Below, one piece after another: positions 12,759 to 20,233 of a stretch of DNA of 29,201 nucleotides; the stretch's first letter is position 1, and the number at the start of each line of letters is the position of its first letter. Both the position numbers and the translations under genes were made by a program. Origin of the DNA: an uncultured Clostridia bacterium (GTDB lineage: Bacteria; Bacillota; Clostridia; Oscillospirales; Acutalibacteraceae); contig CALCHE010000148.1 of assembly GCA_937901145.1 (NCBI GenBank), forward strand, positions 1 to 29,201, written 5' to 3'. The notes beneath the pieces are model-generated. The model did not search any database and was not told where the DNA came from. It saw only the letters and a list, made by a program, of their open reading frames with translations.

Positions 12759-13261
12759 AAGACAAAATCAAGGTAATCATTACTAACGGTCAGAATACGG
12801 TACGTATTCCTACCGGTGTCCGTATGCTCATACGCCGCTGCTGTAATGCTGTTTTGGTGGGTGAAAATTTCAAAGGCTCTGCAGAAATCAGTGTTACCAT
12901 CGTGGATGATGTTTCCATTCACGAGCTCAATCTCAAGCACAGAGGTATAGACAGACCTACTGATGTTCTGTCCTTCCCCTTAGGTGTAGACGGTGTTTAT
13001 GACATAAATAACGACACAGGAGCAAGAATGCTCGGTGACATCGTTATATCCATCGAGCACGCCTACAAGCAGGCTGACCTTTACGGTCATTCTCTCGACA
13101 GAGAAATCGCATTTCTTACCGTTCACTCCATGCTCCACCTTTTAGGCTACGACCATGAGCCCGGCGGACTTGAGCTTGTTCGTATGAGAGAAAAGGAAGA
13201 GGCGGTGCTTACTCAGTTAGGCCTCGTCAGAAGCGGCAGCTACTATACCACAGAAAACTGA
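12755..13261 (+). CDS. ybeY: Endoribonuclease YbeY
   Basis: This 168-residue YbeY is a single-strand RNase needed for 16S rRNA 3'-end maturation and ribosome quality control. The zinc site HSMLHLLGYDHE has His124, His128 and His134, and the central PTDVLSFP loop is conserved. It follows phoH with a 4-bp overlap, the usual bacterial pairing. Confidence 0.95.
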   Translation: MKDKIKVIITNGQNTVRIPTGVRMLIRRCCNAVLVGENFKGSAEISVTIVDDVSIHELNLKHRGIDRPTDVLSFPLGVDGVYDINNDTGARMLGDIVISIEHAYKQADLYGHSLDREIAFLTVHSMLHLLGYDHEPGGLELVRMREKEEAVLTQLGLVRSGSYYTTEN

Positions 13262-13265
13262 TATT

Positions 13266-13751
13266 ATGGAATTCGGAAAATTTTTAAAAAGCTTCACCTA
13301 TGCCTTCAGCGGTGTGAAGCATTGTTTAAAGACAGAAAGAAATCTGAGATTTCACCTTGTTTTTCTGACTTATATGTTTACCATTCTCGTTTCAACGGAC
13401 TGGTTTGTTCTTTCACGGAGTGATTATGCCGCACTGATAGTCTCTTCGGCTCTCGTTGTCACTGCTGAGGTAATCAATACAGCAGTAGAAAATGCGGTGA
13501 ATCTCGCCTCAGAGGAGCGCTCGGAATACGGCAGAATAGCTAAGGATGCTGCTGCAGGCGCTGTTCTTGTGGCTGCGATTTTTGCGATAATCACAGGCTT
13601 CGTGATTATGTTCCAGGTTGAAGCCTTTAAAGCTATGTTCGCTTATTTTACGGACAACCCTCTTATGTTTTTACTTCTCCTTTTAAGCCTTATACCGGCT
13701 GTATTAATTATATTTATGGGTAATCCCTTCAGTAAAGGTAAAAAGAAATGA
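13266..13751 (+). CDS. dgkA: Diacylglycerol/undecaprenol kinase DgkA with extra C-terminal helix
   Basis: This 161-residue integral membrane kinase of the DgkA family phosphorylates diacylglycerol or undecaprenol. The family core is at 1-122: ERNLRFHLV, EVINTAVENAVNLAS (catalytic Glu, metal-binding Asn) and AKDAAAGAVLVAAI. The core already has three membrane helices. The protein then continues with one more hydrophobic helix (about 132-153, PLMFLLLLLSLIPAVLIIFMG) ending in a Lys-rich tail; Bacillus DgkA ends at about 123. It overlaps tcdA by 4 bp. Confidence 0.9.
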   Translation: MEFGKFLKSFTYAFSGVKHCLKTERNLRFHLVFLTYMFTILVSTDWFVLSRSDYAALIVSSALVVTAEVINTAVENAVNLASEERSEYGRIAKDAAAGAVLVAAIFAIITGFVIMFQVEAFKAMFAYFTDNPLMFLLLLLSLIPAVLIIFMGNPFSKGKKK

Positions 13752-14443
13752 ATGAAATTTTTTCCCGTACGGAAATGTTAATAGGAAAGGATGCTCTTTC
13801 CCGTCTCAAAGACTGCTGCGTGGCAGTCTTTGGTATTGGAGGAGTCGGCGGCTATGTGGCCGAGGCTCTGGCAAGATCGGGAGTTGGCAGTCTGGATCTT
13901 TTCGATAACGATACCGTCTCCCCGTCAAACATAAACCGTCAGATTTTCGCTCTCCACTCTACTGTCGGCAAACTTAAAACCGCAGTGGCAAAAGAGAGAC
14001 TGACAGACATTAATCCCGACATAAAAATAAAAGAGCATAACATCTTCGTTCTGCCCTCAAATATCGATGAAATTGATTTTTCAGTATATGATTATATTAT
14101 TGATGCTATCGACACGGTTTCGGGTAAAATCGCCATAATCGAAAAAGCAAAAAAAGAAAATATCCCTGTTATCTCCTCTATGGGAACAGGTAACAAAACC
14201 GACCCGACCAAGTTCGAAATTACGGATATTTATAAAACCTCTGTATGTCCTCTGGCGAGAGTGATGAGATATGAAATGAAAAAAAGAGGGATAAAAAAAC
14301 TAAAGGTACTCTTTTCACCCGAGGAACCGAGAAAGCCCCCCCCTTCCGCAGACGGAAGTAAGCCTGTCCCTGCCTCTATTGCCTTTGTGCCTCCTGTAGC
14401 AGGACTTATAATAGCAGGTGAAGTTATCAAGGATTTAATATAA
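13748..14443 (+). CDS. tcdA: tRNA threonylcarbamoyladenosine dehydratase TcdA
   Basis: This 231-residue ThiF/E1-like enzyme uses ATP to cyclise t6A in tRNA to ct6A (position 37 of ANN-decoding tRNAs). The nucleotide-binding GIGGVGG is at 29-35, DNDTVSPSNINRQ follows with the Asn62, Arg64 and Gln65 cluster, and DAIDTVSGK is the E1 core. The C-terminal SPEEPRKPP and the final VPPVAGLIIAGEVIKDL match TcdA rather than MoeB. Start 13748 is in an ATGA overlap with dgkA. Confidence 0.93.
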   Translation: MNEIFSRTEMLIGKDALSRLKDCCVAVFGIGGVGGYVAEALARSGVGSLDLFDNDTVSPSNINRQIFALHSTVGKLKTAVAKERLTDINPDIKIKEHNIFVLPSNIDEIDFSVYDYIIDAIDTVSGKIAIIEKAKKENIPVISSMGTGNKTDPTKFEITDIYKTSVCPLARVMRYEMKKRGIKKLKVLFSPEEPRKPPPSADGSKPVPASIAFVPPVAGLIIAGEVIKDLI

Positions 14444-14460
14444 AAAAAGGATGATAAATT

Positions 14461-15117
14461 ATGTCAATAAAAAACGTTACTTTACCCAATTATACAAAAA
14501 AAGAAGAAATTCTTAACGGTGTATCTCACGGTATCGGAGTCATTATCGGTCTGATATCATTAATTTATTTCTTTTTAAATGTATCTGAAAAAAATTCATT
14601 GATAGGTACGACGGTATTTTCCGTAAGCGTAATTGCACTGTATTTTGTTTCCACTGCATACCATTCAGTCACAAATGAAATAGTAAAAAAAGTTTTCAGA
14701 CTTATCGACCACTCATCAATTTATATTCTGATTTCGGGTACAATCATAGCAATATGCTTCATTTGTCTGTGTGACAAGGCACCTGCCGTTGCAGTCGGTG
14801 CTACTGCAGTTTGTACTTTATTGAGCGCTGTAGGAATAATCCTAACATTTATTGACCATGAAAAGTATAAAAACGTACAGTTGATTTTATATCTCGTTAT
14901 CGGTTGGGGTGCTGCTTTGCTTGCTTTCCCCTTGTTTAAATATTCAGAAAATCCGGTTTCTATCGTTATTCCTCTTCTCCTGGGAGGAATTTCCTACACA
15001 GTAGGCACTGTATTTTACAAACTGGGTAAAAAAAGAAGATACTTTCACAGTATCTTCCACGTGTTTGTCCTCGCAGGAACAGTATTACATTTAATAGCTA
15101 TAAATACCGCTCTCTGA
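14461..15117 (+). CDS. Hemolysin III family (PAQR) membrane protein
   Basis: This 218-residue protein has seven hydrophobic segments and the PAQR signature residues: EEILNGVSHGIG near the start, AYHS in the third part, DHSSIYILISGT, and FHSIFHVFVLAG at the end, with His and Asp residues that would bind zinc. Members are called hemolysin III, but the physiological role in most bacteria is membrane homeostasis. AAAAGGATG lies upstream. It ends 1 bp from the convergent rnhA. Confidence 0.9.
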   Translation: MSIKNVTLPNYTKKEEILNGVSHGIGVIIGLISLIYFFLNVSEKNSLIGTTVFSVSVIALYFVSTAYHSVTNEIVKKVFRLIDHSSIYILISGTIIAICFICLCDKAPAVAVGATAVCTLLSAVGIILTFIDHEKYKNVQLILYLVIGWGAALLAFPLFKYSENPVSIVIPLLLGGISYTVGTVFYKLGKKRRYFHSIFHVFVLAGTVLHLIAINTAL

Positions 15118-15118
15118 A

Positions 15119-15556
15119 TCAGATAAATTTCTGACTTTCAGCCACTGCCATTTTATCACAGCGTTCATTTTCGGGATGGCCGTCGTGACCCTTGACCCAT
15201 TCGATGGTAACCTCATGCTTGGCAATAAGAGTGAGAAGCTCATCCCAAAGCTCGGGATTCAGCGCAGGCTTTCTGTCCTTTTTTCTCCAGCCGTTTGCCT
15301 TCCAGCTCTGTGCCCAGCCGAGATTGATTCCGTTTGCCACATACTGAGAATCGGTAACCACCGTTACTTTGCAGGCTTCCTTAAGCGCCTTAAGGCCCTC
15401 AATAACAGCGGTAAGCTCCATACGGTTATTGGTAGTTTCAGCTGCACCGCCTGACATTTCTCTTTCTCTGCCCTTATAAACGAGGATAGTCCCCCATCCG
15501 CCCGCACCGGGATTTCCCGAACAGGCCCCGTCTGTGTATATCGTAACTTCCTTCAT
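15119..15556 (-). CDS. rnhA: Ribonuclease HI
   Basis: This 145-residue RNase HI degrades RNA in RNA-DNA hybrids. The catalytic set is complete: Asp9 (TDGACSGNPG), Glu47 (RMELTA), Asp69 (VTDSQYV), the flexible-loop His124 region (KGHDGH) and Asp134. The basic handle KANGWRKKD is present. It is monocistronic; the promoter is at 15587-15615 and AAGGAG lies upstream of the start. Confidence 0.96.
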   Translation of the reverse strand: MKEVTIYTDGACSGNPGAGGWGTILVYKGREREMSGGAAETTNNRMELTAVIEGLKALKEACKVTVVTDSQYVANGINLGWAQSWKANGWRKKDRKPALNPELWDELLTLIAKHEVTIEWVKGHDGHPENERCDKMAVAESQKFI

Positions 15557-15586
15557 AGTAAATCTGCTCCTTAATTTATCCCGTTG

Positions 15587-15615
15587 ATTTTATCATAAAA
15601 TGATATTTAAAGCAA
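15587..15615 (-). promoter_or_regulatory. rnhA promoter
   Basis: On the minus strand, TTGCTT (15615-15610) and TAAAAT (15592-15587) are 17 bp apart, 30 bp before the start codon. Confidence 0.55.
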
Positions 15616-15633
15616 GTAATTAAGAAATATCGG

Positions 15634-15662
15634 TTGAAAAATTTTATTCTTTATGATAAAAT
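15634..15662 (+). promoter_or_regulatory. Promoter of small Cys-rich gene
   Basis: TTGAAA (15634-15639) and TAAAAT (15657-15662) have a 17-bp spacer. The start of transcription would be near 15669, 23 bp before ATG 15692. Confidence 0.65.
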
Positions 15663-15691
15663 GTGTGCAAGTGAAAAAAGCAGGTGAAAAA

Positions 15692-15910
15692 ATGAAACAG
15701 AAGATGATAAGCAAAAAGAAATATGCAGCCAAATGCTCCAACTGTCTTTACGGCAGAAGTCCCAAGGACAGAAGTATGGTGCTGTGCAGTAAAAAAGGCA
15801 TAGTCGAAAGTGATTCCTCCTGCAGACACTATAAATACGACCCTCTCAAGCGTGTGCCGAACAAGATAGTAATAAACAGCGACTTTAAAAAAGAAGACTT
15901 TGAAATATGA
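15692..15910 (+). CDS. Small zinc-ribbon-like protein
   Basis: This 72-residue protein has two Cys pairs: KCSNC at about 13-17, and Cys33 and Cys45 (LCSKKG, SSCRHYKYDPLKR). The order Cys-x2-Cys, Cys, Cys and the motif YDPLKR are shared by a small uncharacterised protein found in many Clostridia. It probably binds one zinc. ATG 15692 comes after AGGTGA; the frame's ATG at 15653 lies upstream of the predicted promoter -10 and is rejected. The role is unknown. Confidence 0.72.
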   Translation: MKQKMISKKKYAAKCSNCLYGRSPKDRSMVLCSKKGIVESDSSCRHYKYDPLKRVPNKIVINSDFKKEDFEI

Positions 15911-15937
15911 CGGAAGTTATCTTCCGTTATTTTTTTT
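15910..15937 (+). terminator. Intrinsic terminator
   Basis: ACGGAAG-TTAT-CTTCCGT followed by TATTTTTTTTTA. It ends the small Cys-rich gene; the hairpin also covers the stop codon of the convergent spoVAF at 15917. Confidence 0.8.
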
Positions 15938-17350
15938 ATATCTGAATTCTATCTGATGACGAAAAATGAGCTTTTTCAGAGCCTGTTTGTTAAACGGGAT
16001 GAGCGGATAAAGATAGGTGTATCCGCTGATAGTTTTCGTAAATGATACGACGAGCATAACCAGAATCAGACCTGCCGCAAAGCCCCATATTTTGAAGAAG
16101 GCTGTCAGAATAAGAATAATCGTTCGCGAAATCTTGATAGCATAACCGAGTTCATAGCTCGGCTGTGTAAAGTTCGATATAGCCACAAAGGCCATAAACA
16201 GCACTACCTCCGACACAAACCAACCTGATCTGATAGCAAATTCACCGAGCACTAAGGCACCTACCACACTGAAGGAGCTGCTCAGAGCACTGGGCGTATT
16301 CACCGAAGCAAGTCGAAGGGTATCAATAACAAATTCGACTATCAGCAGCTGCAATACTATCGGCACGGAGTTTTTCTCTTCTATGAGCATAAACTTTATC
16401 GCATCGGGAAGTATTTCTTCATACTGTATAAGCAGATACCATATCGGAATAAAAACCATCGACAGGCTGAAAACCAGAACACGGATAAATCTCAGCAGCG
16501 AGCCGATAACAGGTGCGAAATAAAAATCGTTTATATCCTGAATGAAATCAAAAATACCCGTAGGAAATATCATCGCTGTGGGTGAGCCGTCGGTGAGTAT
16601 TACCACATTTCCGTCATATATACACGCTGCCGCCGCATCAGGCCTTTCAGTATATCTGACCTTAGGGAAGGGATTCCAGACCTGAGTAGGCATAAGACAT
16701 TCACGCAGGCTTTCGTGACTCATAGGCAGACTTTTCACTTCAATAGACTCGAGCTTTTTCGTGATAATATCGAGCTGCTTTCTGTCAACCACATCCTCGA
16801 GATAGCAGACGGTTATATCGGTTTTCGATTCCGTGCCGATCTGATAGGATTTTATCGTAAGATTAGTGTTTCTGATTTTTCGGCGTATAAGAGCAGTGTT
16901 AAAAATAATAGTTTCAACAAAGCCCTCGTGTGATCCACGGAGCACCTTGTCCGACTCAGGCTCCTCCACAGTTCGTGCAGGATAAGTACGCGAGTCGATG
17001 ATTACCGCCTCGGAAAAGCCCTCCACTATCATACCCACAGCACCCGAAAGAACGAAGGTTATGAATTTGTCACAGGTGTCAACAACATTCGCCTCCACAT
17101 AGGTAGTGTAGCTGTCCACAAATTTCTGAGCTGTGTTTGCCTTATTTATATCCTCGGCAGTAAGCTTCGTGAAATATTCTAAGTTTTTTTCGAGCATTTC
17201 ATCCTTTAAAAAACCGTCAAGACAAAAGAGAGACGCTTCCCTGTCAGCAAGCTTTATTTTTTTCAGAATGATGTCATAGCTTTCACCGAGACGAAGCTTT
17301 TTACTGATTATTTTTACATTTTCTTTATAGGATTTATTAAAATCACTCAT
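15917..17350 (-). CDS. Spore germination protein, GerA family (SpoVAF-like)
   Basis: This 477-residue GerA-type protein lies in the inner spore membrane and takes part in germination signalling or dipicolinate release. It has a soluble N-terminal half (1-270: EGFSEAVIIDSRTYPARTVEEP, cited as SRTYPAR at about 118-124; RGSHEGF) and a C-terminal half with about five membrane helices. RLASVNTPSAL and PSYELGYAIK resemble SpoVAF more than GerAA. ATG 17350 is chosen: GGTGATT is upstream and the protein then starts MSDFNKSYKENVK, in line with family starts. An ATG at 17422 overlapping ylmH has no ribosome site. It is the last gene of the long leftward run, 68 bp after ylmH. Confidence 0.85.
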   Translation of the reverse strand: MSDFNKSYKENVKIISKKLRLGESYDIILKKIKLADREASLFCLDGFLKDEMLEKNLEYFTKLTAEDINKANTAQKFVDSYTTYVEANVVDTCDKFITFVLSGAVGMIVEGFSEAVIIDSRTYPARTVEEPESDKVLRGSHEGFVETIIFNTALIRRKIRNTNLTIKSYQIGTESKTDITVCYLEDVVDRKQLDIITKKLESIEVKSLPMSHESLRECLMPTQVWNPFPKVRYTERPDAAAACIYDGNVVILTDGSPTAMIFPTGIFDFIQDINDFYFAPVIGSLLRFIRVLVFSLSMVFIPIWYLLIQYEEILPDAIKFMLIEEKNSVPIVLQLLIVEFVIDTLRLASVNTPSALSSSFSVVGALVLGEFAIRSGWFVSEVVLFMAFVAISNFTQPSYELGYAIKISRTIILILTAFFKIWGFAAGLILVMLVVSFTKTISGYTYLYPLIPFNKQALKKLIFRHQIEFRYKKNNGR

Positions 17351-17418
17351 ATAATCACCGAGTATAGTTTTTCCGAAAAGATCAAAAAAATTCTCAATGT
17401 ACAACAGCACACTGAGAA

Positions 17419-18198
17419 TCATTTGAATTTTTTTATATTTATATGTATTCTGCCCTTTTTACTTTCACCGATGATTTCCTCAAGAACAACCTTGCCCTTA
17501 CCTCTGAGGACGATTTTATCCTTTTCTCTGAGGGTATAATCGTTTTTCAGTATCTGCTGTGAATTAATATATACCAGACCGCTTTTTACTGCAAGAGAGG
17601 AATTGGTGCGGGAAAGGTTAAAAGCCGAGGAAACCACACTGTCGAGTCTCAGCGAAGCTACGGAAGAAAAAACAGTTTCCGTTTCACCCTCATCATAAAT
17701 AAACTCCGAAAGAGGACAGATTTCACAGTTTACTGTTCCCCTGCCCACCTTAGTAAGATTTTCACAGATATATCTGCTTATACTCTTAAGAGCGAAAATA
17801 AAGGTACAGTCATCTCTCGGGATAATGTCACCGACTGTTTCTCTTTTTATACCAAGCCCCATAAGTGAGCCGAGATAATCCCTGTGGGTAAGGGAAGAAA
17901 ACCTGTCCTTGCTGACCTTTAAAAGACAGAAGGGGCAGTCATCAGGATTTTCGGAGAAATACTCCCCTATATCCTCCACTCCGAAAAATTTCGGCACAAA
18001 AACAGCAACCGTTCTTTCCGCTTCGTCATAACCGCCGAAATAAAATGTACTGATATCAGAATTATATTCTCTTTCGACGCATCCGACAAGGCTTCTTTCG
18101 TCCACCGAGAGAAATGCCGTGGAGGTTATCATAAAGCTGTCGAGGGCTTTTTTCTTGGCATCAAGACAGCGAGAAAAAAGTAAATCCTTTTCTTCCAT
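17419..18198 (-). CDS. YlmH-family S4-domain RNA-binding protein
   Basis: This 259-residue YlmH-like protein has an S4 RNA-binding domain at the C-terminus (about 183-245, RLDSVVSSAFNLSRTNSSLAVKSG, cited as LDSVVSSAFNLSR; GLVYINSQQ; DKIVLRGKGK). The N-terminal part (70-170) contains LGSLMGLGIKRETVGDI, the core of this family. YlmH is a ribosome-associated rescue factor and usually sits near cell-division genes; here it follows V-ATPase subunit D by 4 bp, an uncommon setting. The start at 18198 has only a weak upstream purine stretch. Confidence 0.9.
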   Translation of the reverse strand: MEEKDLLFSRCLDAKKKALDSFMITSTAFLSVDERSLVGCVEREYNSDISTFYFGGYDEAERTVAVFVPKFFGVEDIGEYFSENPDDCPFCLLKVSKDRFSSLTHRDYLGSLMGLGIKRETVGDIIPRDDCTFIFALKSISRYICENLTKVGRGTVNCEICPLSEFIYDEGETETVFSSVASLRLDSVVSSAFNLSRTNSSLAVKSGLVYINSQQILKNDYTLREKDKIVLRGKGKVVLEEIIGESKKGRIHINIKKFK

Positions 18199-18202
18199 AG
18201 CC

Positions 18203-18850
18203 TTAAATACCCTGTGACTGCTGAAGCATCATATCCTTGATTTTCATAAGGCGTGTGATGTTGCTTCTTTCATTTTCGTCGAGCTTCATAGTGATATACT
18301 TTATAGTGTCCTCATAGTCGGGAATCATAACATATTCGAGAGCGTTTACGCGTCTTCTGGTCTTTTCGATTTCCGAAGAGAGAAGCTGACAGGTCTTTTC
18401 CACTTCAGCAAGACGGAGCATATCGGGCATAATCTCCGAAAGGCTCCTTACACCTTCATCGAGGTCACCCGATGTGAATGCGAGTCCGTAAGAATAAACC
18501 TCGCCCTTATCGGCTAACTTGTATTCAGGTACGAAAACGGGTGTTTTCACACTCATAATGTTCTTTTCACTAACCTCGATGCTCATTCTCTGAGAAGGCA
18601 TCATAAGAGAAACAGCGAGACTTTCCTCACTCATGGAGGCAGTAGCCATAGAAAAGTGCTTATTAGCCTGTGCGATAGCCGTCTCCACCCTTTCACGGAG
18701 TCTTTTATTCTCTCTTACAAGGTCGAGAAACTGTCTCATAAGCTCGTCACGCTTATCCTTTAAAAGCTTGTGGCCTCTTCTGGCAGTAACAAGCTTTCTT
18801 TTTAAATTTGTAAGCTCCATACGGGTAGGATTAACATTCATTACTGCCAT
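18203..18850 (-). CDS. V-type ATPase subunit D
   Basis: This 215-residue central-stalk subunit couples ATP hydrolysis in A3B3 to rotor turning. Two long helices at the N- and C-termini form the coiled coil: VNPTRMELTNLKRKLVTARRGHKLLKDKR, cited as VNPTRMELTNLK at 5-16, is the family start; TRRRVNALEYVMIPDYEDTIKYI is the conserved C-terminal part. It is 12 bp after subunit B. GGTGGT lies before the ATG. Confidence 0.97.
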   Translation of the reverse strand: MAVMNVNPTRMELTNLKRKLVTARRGHKLLKDKRDELMRQFLDLVRENKRLRERVETAIAQANKHFSMATASMSEESLAVSLMMPSQRMSIEVSEKNIMSVKTPVFVPEYKLADKGEVYSYGLAFTSGDLDEGVRSLSEIMPDMLRLAEVEKTCQLLSSEIEKTRRRVNALEYVMIPDYEDTIKYITMKLDENERSNITRLMKIKDMMLQQSQGI

Positions 18851-18862
18851 AAATTCACCACC

Positions 18863-20230
18863 TTAATCATAATATTCATCGAGATATTTATCTGAAATTC
18901 TCTTGAGCTCGCTTCGGGGAAGAATCTTCAGAAGCTCCCAGCCGATATTGAGGGTTTCCTCAATGGAGCGGTCAGTAAGAGTACCCTGTGAAACATAGGT
19001 CTTTTCGAATTCATCGGCAAATTTCGCATAAAGCTTATCTATATCCGTAAGAGCCGCTTCACCTAAGATAACCATAAGCTCCTTACAGTCCTTGCCTCGT
19101 GCATAAGCAGAGAAGAGCTGATTCATAGTATCTCTGTGGTCCTCTCTTGTTTTGCCTTCACCGATACCCTTGTCCTTAAGACGGGAAAGCGAAGGAAGAA
19201 CATCCACGGGAGGAGTGATACCCTTACGGTAAAGAGTACGGGAAAGAATAATCTGTCCCTCAGTAATATAGCCCGTAAGGTCGGGAATGGGATGAGTTTT
19301 ATCGTCCTCTGGCATAGTAAGAATAGGAATGAGAGTAATGGAGCCCTCGCAGTCCTTTTTTCTGCCCGCTCTTTCGTAAATGGAAGCCAGGTCGGTGTAC
19401 ATATAACCGGGATAACCTCTTCTGCCGGGAACCTCTTTTCGTGCGGCAGAAACCTCACGGAGAGCATCGGCATAGTTAGTGATGTCCGTCATAATAACGA
19501 GAACGTGCATTCCCTTATCGAAGGCAAGATATTCGGCGGCCGTCAGAGCCATTTTCGGTGTGGCTATTCTTTCGATAGCAGGGTCATTGGCAAGATTAGT
19601 GAACATAACCGTTCTGTCAAGGGCACCTGTTTCTCTGAAGGACTGAATGAAATAATCAGATTCCTCGAAGGTGATACCCATAGCCGCGAAAACTACCGCA
19701 AACTTGTCATCGGAGCCTAAAACTTTAGCCTGTCGTGCTATCTGTGCTGCAAGCTCAGCGTGGGGAAGACCTGAAGCAGAAAAAATAGGAAGCTTCTGAC
19801 CTCTTACGAGAGTATTCAGTCCGTCAATAGCTGAAACACCCGTCTGTATAAACTCCTCGGGATATTTACGTGCGGCGGGATTTATGGGCGAGCCGTTTAC
19901 ATCGAGTCTTTTATCGGGGATGATGGAGGGACCGCCGTCAGCAGGTCTGCCCAGACCGTCGAAAACTCTGCCGAGCATATCCTCAGAAACGGCAAGCTCC
20001 ATCTGCTTACCTAAAAACTTTACCTTACTGTTTGAAAGGTTGATACCTACCGAGGATTCAAAAAGCTGAACGAGAACATCAGTGCCGTTGATTTCAAGTA
20101 CACGGCAGCGCTTTCTCTCACCGCTCTGAAGCTCGATTTCGCCAAGCTCATTATATGCTACTCCCGTAACACCCTTGACGAGCATAAGAGGACCCGCCAC
20201 TTCACTTATGGTTCTGTATTCTTTTGGCAT
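18863..20230 (-). CDS. V-type ATPase subunit B (non-catalytic)
   Basis: This 455-residue subunit forms the A3B3 hexamer with A and contributes to the nucleotide sites. It lacks a P-loop, as expected. GLNTLVRGQKLPIFSASGLPH and VFAAMGITFEESDYF are family signatures, and EVPGRRGYPGYMYTDLASIYERAGR is conserved near residue 265. Length is normal. The start is 4 bp after subunit A and has AGGAGG upstream. Confidence 0.98.
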   Translation of the reverse strand: MPKEYRTISEVAGPLMLVKGVTGVAYNELGEIELQSGERKRCRVLEINGTDVLVQLFESSVGINLSNSKVKFLGKQMELAVSEDMLGRVFDGLGRPADGGPSIIPDKRLDVNGSPINPAARKYPEEFIQTGVSAIDGLNTLVRGQKLPIFSASGLPHAELAAQIARQAKVLGSDDKFAVVFAAMGITFEESDYFIQSFRETGALDRTVMFTNLANDPAIERIATPKMALTAAEYLAFDKGMHVLVIMTDITNYADALREVSAARKEVPGRRGYPGYMYTDLASIYERAGRKKDCEGSITLIPILTMPEDDKTHPIPDLTGYITEGQIILSRTLYRKGITPPVDVLPSLSRLKDKGIGEGKTREDHRDTMNQLFSAYARGKDCKELMVILGEAALTDIDKLYAKFADEFEKTYVSQGTLTDRSIEETLNIGWELLKILPRSELKRISDKYLDEYYD

Positions 20231-20233
20231 AGG

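Noticed and set aside
17351..17422. 24-residue extension of the SpoVAF-like protein
   Set aside because: There is no ribosome site at 17422, and family members start near the chosen ATG 17350.
19136..19720. 194-residue plus-strand open frame
   Set aside because: It lies fully inside V-ATPase subunit B on the other strand, has no family likeness, and reflects the codon pattern of the real gene.
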